A DNA stretch of 9,205 bases from Pseudomonadota bacterium (GCA_023416545.1 JAEZHO010000288.1:1-9205), one strand, 5' to 3'; positions 1 to 6,565 are shown, counted from the stretch's first letter. Numbers and translations: made by a program. Notes: generated by a model not told the origin, from the sequence alone.

Positions 1-120
1 CTCTCCATCGTGCGCGAGATCGCCGCCGAATATCAGGGGCGGTTCGAACTCCATCGCAGCGACAAGGGTGGCTTGCGCGCAACACTTCTCCTCCCGTCGG
101 TGACGAAGGATGTTGCCTGA
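1..120 (+). CDS. feuQ: Sensor histidine kinase, C-terminal end (probable FeuQ), partial
   Basis: Only the last 39 codons and the TGA stop (118-120) are present; the gene begins before the window. The visible peptide starts LSIVREIAAEYQGRFELHRS and continues with GGLRATLLLPS. This is the end of a histidine kinase HATPase_c domain: the LSIV segment follows the G2 glycine box, and the Gly-Leu-x-Ala-x-Leu-x-Leu-Pro strand closes the fold. The sequence therefore supports a kinase C-terminus. The FeuQ name rests on gene order: in Sinorhizobium and Brucella, as I recall, the feuP-feuQ two-component genes lie just upstream of the cytochrome c maturation genes. FeuQ is an inner-membrane kinase of the PhoQ-like group. 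The sensor, HAMP and phospho-histidine parts are not visible, so the specific name is moderately sure at best. Confidence 0.72.
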   Translation, partial: LSIVREIAAEYQGRFELHRSDKGGLRATLLLPSVTKDVA

Positions 121-217
121 TGCGGGCAAAGGCTCCATATCCCCAGAGCGGGTCCCGGCGGGCGATGGCCGACGCGCGACTTCGATGCGGGAAAATACTC
201 CAACCGGTGTTGAACAC

Positions 218-637
218 ATGCGTTCCAGAAGTATGCAGCTTGGTGTGACGTTCACGGCCCTGGCGGTCGTCGCGGGATGTTCGACGACATCCGGGAACGG
301 CGGCGGCCTGATGTCGGCGAGATCGTCGGGTTCGACGCCCTATATCGCGGCGCTCGAGGGCGGCATCGTCAGCCGCAGCGGGGTCCCGATCAGCAACAGC
401 GACCGCGCGAGGGCGCTGGAGGCCGAATACCGTGCACTGGAGGCGGCCGCGGTCGGCCAGCCGATCAGCTGGAACGGCGGGGACGTGAGCGGTCAGGTCG
501 TCGCCGCGGCTCCCTACCAGGTCGGTTCGCAGAACTGCCGCCAGTACAGGCACACGCTTGCGACGGGCGGACGGCAGGTGATCGCGCGCGGCGCCGCCTG
601 CCGCAACAAGGACGGCAGCTGGACCCCGCTCACCTGA
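218..637 (+). CDS. Small surface-antigen-like lipoprotein (RT0821/Lpp0805 surface protein family)
   Basis: A 139-residue predicted lipoprotein. The ATG at 218 is preferred because it gives a short signal peptide (residues 1-20: basic start, hydrophobic LGVTFTALAVV) ending in a lipobox Val-Ala-Gly-Cys, with Cys21 as the lipidated residue. The same frame is open upstream from 110, but that would overlap the preceding kinase gene and bury the signal peptide. An ATG at 233 (Met6) is possible. No good ribosome binding site precedes 218. The mature part is Ser/Gly-rich to about residue 40, then carries RALEAEYRALE (65-75), GQPISW (80-85), NCRQYRHTL (106-114) and GAACRNKDGSW (125-135). These are the C-terminal signatures of the 17-kDa-antigen-like surface protein family. 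Cys107 and Cys128 could form a disulfide. The long glycine-zipper segment of many relatives is not evident. Its cellular role is unknown; an outer-membrane location is likely. Confidence 0.8.
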   Translation: MRSRSMQLGVTFTALAVVAGCSTTSGNGGGLMSARSSGSTPYIAALEGGIVSRSGVPISNSDRARALEAEYRALEAAAVGQPISWNGGDVSGQVVAAAPYQVGSQNCRQYRHTLATGGRQVIARGAACRNKDGSWTPLT

Positions 638-641
638 CGAT

Positions 642-655
642 TTGACATGCGTCAA
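642..655 (+). promoter_or_regulatory. Candidate FNR/FixK-type binding site (anaerobox) upstream of ccmI
   Basis: TTGACATGCGTCAA is a perfect TTGAC-N4-GTCAA palindrome. It fits the TTGA-N6-TCAA core bound by FNR, FnrN and FixK regulators of alphaproteobacteria, and the following GG is also common in such boxes. It begins five bases after the lipoprotein stop codon and lies 122 bases before the ccmI ATG. If it acts at the usual class II position (centre at -41.5), transcription would start near 690; no strong -10 is visible there (CATCTG at 678-683). The motif match is direct; low-oxygen control of the ccm genes is an inference. Confidence 0.6.
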
Positions 656-729
656 GGCGGGGATGGCGGGACGGGTGCATCTGGCGAGCATCAAAGCTTG
701 CGGCCAAACGCCTCAAATCCGCGTCATCA

Positions 730-758
730 CCGGCTTTCCCGTTGGAAAGGAAGGCCGG
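730..758 (+). promoter_or_regulatory. Hairpin in the ccmI leader covering a purine-rich, SD-like run
   Basis: CTTTCC (734-739) pairs perfectly with GGAAAG (744-749) around a CGTT loop. CCGG at 730-733 can pair with CCGG at 755-758 across a five-base bulge. There is no T tract, so it is not an intrinsic terminator. The 3' arm and bulge form the only strongly purine-rich run (744-754) before ccmI, but it lies about 20 bases from the ATG at 778, too far for an ordinary ribosome binding site. It could be an mRNA control element or chance in GC-rich DNA. Confidence 0.35.
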
Positions 759-777
759 TTCCAGTAATTGGACCATT

Positions 778-1917
778 ATGTTCTTGTGGATCGTACTCGC
801 CGTCCTGACCGCCGCCGTTGCGGCCATCCTGCTCGCCACGCTGGCGCGCAGTGCCAAAACCACGACTCCGGACCGCGCCGGCGAGATCGCCGTCTATCGC
901 GACCAGCTGGACGAGCTCGAGCGTGACCGCAACCAGGGCCTGATCTCCGCCGAGGAAGCCGAATATGCCAAGGCCGAGATCGGCCGCCGGCTGCTGTCGG
1001 TCGCGGGCGAGGCGGAAACGCGCGGCAAGGGTTCTACCGGCCGTGCCGGCATGACCGCGAGCGGCGTTACCGTGACGCTCCTCGTCCCCGCCGTCGGATT
1101 GTCGCTCTATCTCCTCCTCGGCAGCCCCCAGATTCCCGACCAGCCGCTTGCCGCCCGGCTCGAGAACCCCGGCCAGAACATGGCCCTGCTGGTCGCCAAG
1201 GCGGAGCGCCACCTTGCCGAGAACCCGAACGACGGGGCAGGCTGGGACATACTGGGGCCGATCTACTTCCGGGCCATGCGGCTGGGCGATGCGGAAATGG
1301 CCTTCCGCAACGCGATCCGCCTGCTCGGAACCAGCCCCGAGCGGCTCGACGGTCTCGGCGAAACGCTCGTCGCCGCCAATGACGGCATCGTCACCGAGGA
1401 TGCGCGGCTTGCCTTCGAGGAGAGCCTGCGCCTCAAGCCGGTCAATGCGCGCGCCCGCTTCTATGTCGGTCTCGGCCTCGAACAGGTCGGGCGCCACGAC
1501 GAGGCCCGCGCGATGTTCGAGGAGATCGCCAAGGATTCGCCGCCCGACGCGCCGTGGATGGACCTGATCCGCCAGCATATCGCCGCAACCGGCGGCGCGT
1601 CCGCCGCAACGGCCGAGGCGCCGAAGAACCCGTCCGCCGACGACGTGGCGGCCGCAGGGGAGATGGAAGAGGGCGACCGCCAGGACATGATCCGCGGCAT
1701 GGTCGAGAGCCTCGCCGCCCGGCTGCAGGAAGACCCGAACAATATCGAGGGCTGGCTCCGCCTCGTGCGGTCCTATTCGGTTCTCGGAGACAAACAAAAG
1801 GCCGAAGAAGCACTTAAAACCGGCCTGCAGACTTTCCCGGCGGAAGGCGACGAGGGGCGGCAACTGATCGCTCTTGCCCATGAGGTCGGCCTGACCGTCG
1901 AAGGAGTGACCCAATGA
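778..1917 (+). CDS. ccmI: Cytochrome c maturation protein CcmI (CycH)
   Basis: A 379-residue inner-membrane apocytochrome c chaperone. In the Ccm (System I) pathway, CcmI binds the C-terminal part of apocytochrome c and delivers it to CcmF/CcmH for heme attachment. I chose ATG 778 because the first membrane helix follows at once (residues 2-23, FLWIVLAVLTAAVAAILLA). The frame is open further up from a TTG at 742, but that adds twelve non-hydrophobic residues and lacks a ribosome binding site. After helix 1 comes a cytoplasmic loop with YRDQLDELERDRNQGLISAEE (about 40-60), typical of CcmI. Helix 2 is near 94-114. A periplasmic TPR region follows, about 133-265 (WDILGPIYFRAMRLGDAEMAF and the next repeats). 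A C-terminal segment ends with another TPR-like stretch (GWLRLVRSYSVLGDKQKAEEAL). The start has only a weak SD. The stop overlaps the ccmE start by ATGA, so the two are probably translationally coupled. Confidence 0.93.
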   Translation: MFLWIVLAVLTAAVAAILLATLARSAKTTTPDRAGEIAVYRDQLDELERDRNQGLISAEEAEYAKAEIGRRLLSVAGEAETRGKGSTGRAGMTASGVTVTLLVPAVGLSLYLLLGSPQIPDQPLAARLENPGQNMALLVAKAERHLAENPNDGAGWDILGPIYFRAMRLGDAEMAFRNAIRLLGTSPERLDGLGETLVAANDGIVTEDARLAFEESLRLKPVNARARFYVGLGLEQVGRHDEARAMFEEIAKDSPPDAPWMDLIRQHIAATGGASAATAEAPKNPSADDVAAAGEMEEGDRQDMIRGMVESLAARLQEDPNNIEGWLRLVRSYSVLGDKQKAEEALKTGLQTFPAEGDEGRQLIALAHEVGLTVEGVTQ

Positions 1918-2369
1918 CACGCAAACAGAAACGGCTGACGATCATCGCGGGCGGCATGAGCTTCATCCTCGCCGCGGTGCTGCTGGTCATGTTCGCCTTC
2001 AGCCAGTCGGTCGCCTATTTCTACATGCCGGCCGATCTCGCCACGACCGAGGTTTCTCCCGGCACGCGCATCCGCCTCGGCGGGCTCGTGGCCGAAGGAT
2101 CGGTGAAGCGCGGGGAAGGTTCGACGGTCAGCTTCTCGGTGACCGACGGCTCGAACACCGTGCCGGTGAGCTACACGGGCATCCTGCCGGACCTCTTCCG
2201 CGAGGGGCAGGGCGTGGTGACCGAAGGCTCCTTCGATGTCGCCACCCGTTCCTTCGTGGCCGATTCCGTGCTTGCCAAGCACGACGAGAACTACATGCCG
2301 AAGGAAGTGGCCGACCGGCTCAAGGAGCAGGGCGTCTGGAAGGACGGCGAAGAGGCGGCGACCCAATGA
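1914..2369 (+). CDS. ccmE: Heme chaperone CcmE (CycJ)
   Basis: A 151-residue membrane-anchored periplasmic heme chaperone. CcmE receives heme from CcmC/CcmABCD, holds it covalently, and passes it to CcmF for ligation to apocytochrome c. A basic N-terminus (MTRKQKRL) is followed by one membrane helix at about residues 9-29. The remainder is a beta-rich OB-fold domain with the family segments FYMPADL (36-42), RLGGLV (54-59) and VSYTGILPDLFREGQGVV (85-102). The heme-binding motif is HDENYMP, with His123 as the covalent heme ligand and Tyr127 as the axial ligand (the common HxxxY type). A short charged tail ends in Thr-Gln. AAGGAG at 1901-1906 lies seven bases before the ATG. The gene overlaps ccmI upstream and ccmF downstream by ATGA. 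Length and motifs are normal for the family, and identification is very secure. Confidence 0.97.
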   Translation: MTRKQKRLTIIAGGMSFILAAVLLVMFAFSQSVAYFYMPADLATTEVSPGTRIRLGGLVAEGSVKRGEGSTVSFSVTDGSNTVPVSYTGILPDLFREGQGVVTEGSFDVATRSFVADSVLAKHDENYMPKEVADRLKEQGVWKDGEEAATQ

Positions 2370-4354
2370 TCATCGAGGTCGGACATTACGCACTCGTCCT
2401 GGCGCTCGCCACCGCGCTGATCGTGTCGATCGTGCCGCTCATCGGCGCGCGCCGCAACGACGCGGCGATGATGGCGCTGGCGCCGGTGGGCTCGATCCTG
2501 ATGTTCGTGCTGGTGCTGTTTTCCTTCGCGGCGCTGACCTGGGGCTACGCGGTGTCGGACTTCTCGGTGCGCAACGTCTGGGAGAATTCCCATTCGATGA
2601 TGCCGATGGTCTACAAGTTCTCCGGCGTCTGGGGCAATCACGAAGGCTCCATGCTGCTGTGGCTGCTGATCGTCGTCTTCTTCAGCGCGCTCGTCGCCTT
2701 CTTCGGGCGCAACCTTCCCGACACGCTGCGGGCGAACGTGCTGGCCGTGCAGGCCTGGATCACCACCGCCTTCACGCTGTTCATCCTCCTGAGCTCCAAT
2801 CCCTTCCTGCGCCTCAGCCCGGCGCCGGCTGAAGGCCAGGACCTCAATCCGGTCCTGCAGGACCCGGGGCTCGCCGTTCATCCGCCGCTCCTCTATCTCG
2901 GCTATGTCGGCTTTTCCGTCTGCTTCTCCTTCGCGGTCGCGGCGTTGATCGACGGCCGCATCGATGCGGCCTGGGCGCGCTGGGTGCGCCCGTGGACGCT
3001 CGCCGCCTGGACCTTCCTGACGGCCGGCATCGCCATGGGGTCCTACTGGGCCTATTACGAACTCGGCTGGGGCGGCTGGTGGTTCTGGGATCCGGTCGAG
3101 AACGCCTCCTTCATGCCGTGGCTCGCCGGTACGGCGCTGCTGCATTCGGCGCTGGTGATGGAAAAGCGCGAAGGCCTGAAGATCTGGACCGTGCTGCTCG
3201 CCATCATGACCTTCTCGCTGTCGCTGCTCGGCACCTTCCTCGTCCGCTCCGGCGTGCTGACCTCGGTCCATGCCTTCGCCACCGATCCGACGCGCGGCAT
3301 CTTCATCCTCGCCATCCTGATGATCTTCATCGGCGGCGCCTTCGCGCTCTTCGCGTGGCGCGCGCCGATGCTGAAGGCCGGCGGCCTCTTCGCCCCGATC
3401 TCGCGCGAGGGATCGCTCGTCCTCAACAACCTGATCCTGACGGTCGCGACCGCGTCGATCCTGATCGGCACGCTCTATCCGCTCGTCCTGGAGACGCTGA
3501 CCGGCGAGAAGATCTCGGTCGGCGCACCGTTCTTCAACATGACCTTCGGGCTGCTGATGATCCCGCTCCTCATCGCGGTGCCCTTCGGTCCGATGCTGGC
3601 CTGGAAGCGGGGAGACCTCCTCGGCGCGCTGCAGCGGCTCTACGGCGCCGCCGGCCTGGCGCTCTTCGCCGGACTTGCCCTCTACTACATCGAGAACGGC
3701 GGCCCGGTGCTGGCGGTCTTCGGCCTTGCGCTTGCCTTCTGGGGCATGTTCGGCGCGCTCGCCGACCTCTGGTATCGCGCCAACTTCGGCAAGCTGCCGT
3801 TCAACGTCGCCTGGCGGCGGCTGGCCGGCCTGCCACGCTCGGCCTTCGGCACCGCGCTTGCCCATTTCGGCCTCGGCGTGACCGTGCTCGGCGTCGTCAT
3901 GGTGACCACCTACGAGACCGAGACCGTCGTCGAGATGAAGCCGGGCATGACCGCGGAAGCGGGCGGCTATTCGCTGGTCTTCGACGGCATGCGCGAGGCG
4001 GTCGGCCCGAACTTCACCGAGGAGCGCGGCCATTTCACCATCAGTGAGGGCGGCGTCGTGGTCGCCGACACATGGTCGTCGAAGCGGCTCTATACCGCGC
4101 GGCGCATGCCGACGACGGAAGCCGGCATCCTGACCTTCGGCCTCAGCCAGCTCTACGTGTCGCTCGGCGACCCGATGGCCGACGGCGGCATAGTGGTGCG
4201 CATCTGGTGGAAGCCCTTCATCCTCTGCATCTGGGGCGGATCGCTGATCATGATGCTCGGCGGCTTCGTCTCGCTCTCCGACCGCAGGCTGAGGGTCGGT
4301 GCGCCGACGCGCCGCGCCCGCGCCGTCCGGCCTGCACTGGAGCCTGCCGAATGA
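2366..4354 (+). CDS. ccmF: Cytochrome c heme lyase subunit CcmF (CycK)
   Basis: A 662-residue polytopic inner-membrane protein, the core of the heme lyase that takes heme from holo-CcmE and attaches it to the reduced CxxCH of apocytochrome c. Many hydrophobic helices are visible along its length. The WWD domain is at residues 235-252 (WGGWWFWDPVENASFMPW). The four histidines expected from the E. coli protein are present: His172 (in VHPPLLYLGY) and His302 (in SVHAFATDP) flanking the WWD heme site, and His260 and His500 as probable ligands of the membrane b-type heme. A large periplasmic loop lies at about 515-610, followed by the last helix (about 614-636) and a basic tail. AGAGG at 2351-2355 is the likely ribosome binding site. 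The start overlaps the ccmE stop and the stop overlaps the ccmH start, both as ATGA. No truncation or missing key residue was seen. Confidence 0.97.
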   Translation: MIIEVGHYALVLALATALIVSIVPLIGARRNDAAMMALAPVGSILMFVLVLFSFAALTWGYAVSDFSVRNVWENSHSMMPMVYKFSGVWGNHEGSMLLWLLIVVFFSALVAFFGRNLPDTLRANVLAVQAWITTAFTLFILLSSNPFLRLSPAPAEGQDLNPVLQDPGLAVHPPLLYLGYVGFSVCFSFAVAALIDGRIDAAWARWVRPWTLAAWTFLTAGIAMGSYWAYYELGWGGWWFWDPVENASFMPWLAGTALLHSALVMEKREGLKIWTVLLAIMTFSLSLLGTFLVRSGVLTSVHAFATDPTRGIFILAILMIFIGGAFALFAWRAPMLKAGGLFAPISREGSLVLNNLILTVATASILIGTLYPLVLETLTGEKISVGAPFFNMTFGLLMIPLLIAVPFGPMLAWKRGDLLGALQRLYGAAGLALFAGLALYYIENGGPVLAVFGLALAFWGMFGALADLWYRANFGKLPFNVAWRRLAGLPRSAFGTALAHFGLGVTVLGVVMVTTYETETVVEMKPGMTAEAGGYSLVFDGMREAVGPNFTEERGHFTISEGGVVVADTWSSKRLYTARRMPTTEAGILTFGLSQLYVSLGDPMADGGIVVRIWWKPFILCIWGGSLIMMLGGFVSLSDRRLRVGAPTRRARAVRPALEPAE

Positions 4355-4809
4355 TCCGCGGATTTCTCCTTGCCCTCTTCGTCATGCTGGCGCCGCTCCC
4401 GGCTCTGGCGGTCAATCCCGACGAGATCCTCGCTGATCCGGTGCTCGAGGAGCGGGCGAGGAACCTGTCGGTCAACCTGCGCTGCATGGTCTGCCAGAAC
4501 CAGTCGATCGATGATTCCAATGCCGAGCTTGCCCGGGACCTGCGCGTCCTGGTCCGCGAGCGGCTGCAGCAGGGCGATACGGACGAGCAGGTGATCGATT
4601 ACGTCGTCTCCCGCTACGGCGAGTTCGTGCTCCTGAAGCCGCGCCTCTCGATGCGCACGGTGCTTCTGTGGACGGCCCCGGCAGCGCTTCTCCTGATCGG
4701 CGGCATCGTGCTGGTGCTGATGGCCCGCGGCCGCCTCCAGGCACGCGCCCCCGCACCGCTTTCGGCCGAGGAGCAGGCGCGCATCGACGAGCTTCTCGAC
4801 AGGCGCTGA
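4351..4809 (+). CDS. ccmH: Cytochrome c maturation protein CcmH (CycL), short form
   Basis: A 152-residue periplasm-facing thiol-reductase subunit that keeps apocytochrome c cysteines reduced and works with CcmF and CcmI. A signal sequence covers residues 1-20 (MIRGFLLALFVMLAPLPALA, likely cleaved after Ala20). The conserved active site LRCMVCQNQ is at 43-51, with Cys45 and Cys48 as the redox pair. A three-helix domain continues to about residue 95, including YVVSRYGEFVLLKP. A single membrane helix follows (about 103-125), then a short charged tail. It is the short form without fused TPRs, consistent with a separate ccmI in the same gene set (E. coli CcmH is a fusion of both). The ATG overlaps the ccmF stop by ATGA. 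It is the last gene of the ccm cluster; no convincing terminator follows, so read-through toward degP is possible. Confidence 0.96.
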   Translation: MIRGFLLALFVMLAPLPALAVNPDEILADPVLEERARNLSVNLRCMVCQNQSIDDSNAELARDLRVLVRERLQQGDTDEQVIDYVVSRYGEFVLLKPRLSMRTVLLWTAPAALLLIGGIVLVLMARGRLQARAPAPLSAEEQARIDELLDRR

Positions 4810-4844
4810 GCGGCCAACATTACGAATTTTTCATCCTGCCGACA

Positions 4845-4872
4845 CATGCAGTTAAGGTGAGCCTTCCTATAT
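4845..4872 (+). promoter_or_regulatory. Candidate degP promoter, heat-shock (RpoH)-like -10
   Basis: CCTATAT at 4866-4872 fits the CYTATNT -10 element of alphaproteobacterial RpoH promoters and also contains CTATAT, the preferred -10 of rhizobial housekeeping promoters. CATG at 4845-4848 sits 17 bases upstream and matches the RpoH -35 core CTTG at three of four positions. No good TTGACA-type -35 lies at normal spacing. The downstream part of the consensus is poor. A transcript from here would have a leader of about 60 bases before the degP ATG. Confidence 0.33.
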
Positions 4873-4890
4873 CTCTTCGCATCCACCGCC

Positions 4891-4909
4891 TTCCGGGCGT
4901 TTCCGGAAA
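4891..4909 (+). promoter_or_regulatory. Possible operator: TTCCGG repeats upstream of degP
   Basis: TTCCGG appears at 4891-4896 and 4901-4906, exactly ten bases (about one helical turn) apart. The second copy is part of a perfect ten-base palindrome, TTTCCGGAAA (4900-4909), so the block is also an inverted repeat TTCCGG-N6-CCGGAA. It lies between the candidate -10 and the degP start. The spacing suits a dimeric regulator, but no known consensus was recognised. Confidence 0.3.
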
Positions 4910-4939
4910 GATCATTACGAAGAGAAGAAGGTATTCACG

Positions 4940-6487
4940 ATGCTCAACAGCAAATTTGCACGACCCTCGCTGAAGACCGTGTTGAAGACCACGACGGTCG
5001 CCGGCCTGGCTGCGGTGATGCTGTCGACCGGCATTCCGGGACAGGTCATCGACTCGTTCGCAGACCCGGTAAAGGTTCAGGCGCCGGAAGCTCCGAGCTT
5101 CGCCGACGTCGTCTCCGCGGTCTCCCCGGCAGTCGTGTCCGTGCGCGTCCAGTCCGAGACGCAGATGGCCAACGATAACGGGAATTTCTCGTTCAACTTC
5201 GGCGGCCAGGGCTTCGAGGACCTGCCCGACGACCATCCGCTGAAGCGTTTCTTCCGTGAATTCGGCGGCCCGCAGTCCCGCGGCGCCCCCAAAGGCGAGA
5301 ACAACGACAAGGCAGACGGTCCGCGCCAGCTGCGTCCGACCTCGCAGGGGTCCGGCTTCTTCATCTCCGAGGACGGCTACCTCGTCACCAATAACCACGT
5401 CATCGCCGACGGCGCCGCCTACACGGTGGTACTCGACGACGGCACCGAACTCGACGCCAAGCTGATCGGCGCCGACAGCCGCACCGACCTCGCGGTCCTC
5501 AAGGTCGATGCCAACCGCGACTTCACCTATGTCGACTTCGCTGACGATTCCAAGGCCCGCGTCGGCGACTGGGTCGTTGCCGTCGGCAACCCGTTCGGCC
5601 TCGGCGGATCGGTCACCGCAGGCATCATCTCGGCCCGCGGCCGCGACATCGGCTCCGGCCCCTATGACGACTACATCCAGATCGACGCAGCCGTGAACCG
5701 CGGCAATTCCGGCGGTCCTGCCTTCAACCTCGAAGGCGAGGTCATCGGCATCAACACCGCGATCTTCTCGCCGTCGGGCGGCAATGTCGGCATTGCCTTC
5801 GCCATCCCGGCCTCCGTCGCCCGCGACGTGGTCTCCGAACTGATCGAGAACGGCAAGGTCGAGCGCGGCTGGCTTGGCGTGCAGATCCAGCCGGTCAACA
5901 AGGACATCGCCGAATCGCTCGGCCTGTCGGAGCCGCAGGGCGCGCTCGTCGTTGCCCCGCAGGAAGGTTCTCCGGGCCAGAAGGCCGGCATCAAGGAAGG
6001 TGACGTGATCACCGCCCTCAACGGCGAGCCGATCAAGGACGCCCGTGACCTTGCCCGCAAGGTTGCCGCCATCGGCCCCGACACCAAGGTCGACGTCGCC
6101 GTATGGCGTGACGGCAAGTCGCAGAGCCTCGAAGTGACCCTGGGCAACCTGGCGAGCGAAGCCTCCGAGCGTGCCGAAGCAACGACGCCCGAGACCCGCA
6201 AGCCCGCGACCGAACAGGCGCTGGCAAGCCTCGGCATCACCGTTGCGCCTGCCGAAGACGGCGCCGGCCTCTCGGTCGTCGAAGTCGATCCGAACTCGGA
6301 AGCCGCAGGCCGCGGCCTGCGCGCCGGCGAGAAGATCGTCTCGGTCAACAACCAGTCGGTAAAGTCTGCCGGCGACATCGAGAAGGTGATCGAGCAGGCT
6401 CGCAAGGACGGCCGCACCCGCGCCCTGTTCCAGATCGAGTCCGAGAACGGCAGCCGCTTCGTCGCCCTGCCGATCAACGAAGGCTGA
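4940..6487 (+). CDS. degP: Periplasmic Do-family serine protease DegP/HtrA
   Basis: A 515-residue trypsin-like protease and chaperone that degrades misfolded envelope proteins. The N-terminus is a signal peptide or anchor: basic region, hydrophobic stretch at about residues 18-34, and a plausible cleavage site after Ala41 (SFA/D). The protease domain spans about 53-305, with a long flexible LA loop at about 75-133. The catalytic triad is His153 (in TNNHVIADG), Asp183 (in SRTDLAVLKV) and Ser257 (in NRGNSGGPAF), all intact. PDZ1 is at about 307-405, beginning RGWLGVQIQPV. PDZ2 is at about 425-512, including NSEAAGRGLRAGEKIVSVNN. ATG 4940 is well supported: GAAGG at 4927-4931 lies eight bases upstream. 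The gene has its own 130-base upstream region with promoter-like elements and ends at a strong terminator, so it can be monocistronic. Length and domain order are normal for DegP of this group; a DegQ-type label cannot be fully excluded. Confidence 0.96.
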   Translation: MLNSKFARPSLKTVLKTTTVAGLAAVMLSTGIPGQVIDSFADPVKVQAPEAPSFADVVSAVSPAVVSVRVQSETQMANDNGNFSFNFGGQGFEDLPDDHPLKRFFREFGGPQSRGAPKGENNDKADGPRQLRPTSQGSGFFISEDGYLVTNNHVIADGAAYTVVLDDGTELDAKLIGADSRTDLAVLKVDANRDFTYVDFADDSKARVGDWVVAVGNPFGLGGSVTAGIISARGRDIGSGPYDDYIQIDAAVNRGNSGGPAFNLEGEVIGINTAIFSPSGGNVGIAFAIPASVARDVVSELIENGKVERGWLGVQIQPVNKDIAESLGLSEPQGALVVAPQEGSPGQKAGIKEGDVITALNGEPIKDARDLARKVAAIGPDTKVDVAVWRDGKSQSLEVTLGNLASEASERAEATTPETRKPATEQALASLGITVAPAEDGAGLSVVEVDPNSEAAGRGLRAGEKIVSVNNQSVKSAGDIEKVIEQARKDGRTRALFQIESENGSRFVALPINEG

Positions 6488-6509
6488 TCCTCCCAAATCA
6501 GCATCAGGA

Positions 6510-6540
6510 GGGCGCCGCCGGTAACGTCGGCGCCCTTTTT
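6510..6540 (+). terminator. Intrinsic terminator after degP
   Basis: GGGCGCCG (6510-6517) pairs perfectly with CGGCGCCC (6528-6535) and is followed at once by TTTTT (6536-6540). Inside the ten-base loop, CG/CG can pair again around GTAA, a GNRA-type tetraloop, after one C-T mismatch. It starts 23 bases after the degP stop. An upstream CCTCC (6489-6493) could pair with GGAGG (6507-6511) and compete with the 5' arm. Confidence 0.92.
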
Positions 6541-6565
6541 CATTCCCGCCGCCGTACTGCGATCG

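Larger units (their letters stand above)
4818..4921 (+). repeat. Nine-base direct repeat CATTACGAA spanning the degP upstream region
   Basis: CATTACGAA occurs at 4818-4826, just after ccmH, and again at 4913-4921, just before the degP ribosome binding site. The copies are 95 bases apart start to start. The stretch is noticeably more AT-rich than the flanking genes. The repeat may be a regulator site or chance; no known motif was recognised. Confidence 0.3.

Noticed and set aside
110..217. Upstream in-frame extension of the lipoprotein from an ATG at 110
   Set aside because: It would overlap the kinase gene end and place a charged 36-residue stretch ahead of a complete lipoprotein signal peptide.
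642..670. TTGACA at 642-647 as a housekeeping -35 element
   Set aside because: At 16-18 bases downstream the sequence is GC-rich (around GGCGGG) with no -10-like hexamer; the FNR/FixK palindrome explains the string better.
742..777. TTG at 742 as the ccmI start
   Set aside because: It adds twelve polar or charged residues before the first membrane helix, and no ribosome binding site precedes it.
727..1920. Minus-strand open frame of 397 codons opposite ccmI
   Set aside because: Shadow of ccmI, which has clear membrane helices and TPRs on the plus strand; no promoter or ribosome binding site was recognised for it.
2291..4033. Long open frame on the minus strand (580 codons) opposite ccmF
   Set aside because: It lies wholly within strongly supported coding sequence of the other strand. 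Its translation is rich in Arg, His, Glu, Asp and Gln with no recognisable domain, as expected from antisense frames of GC-rich genes.
4790..4830. Possible terminator between ccmH and degP
   Set aside because: Although a run of five T follows (around 4827-4831), only three- to four-base stems can be formed before it.
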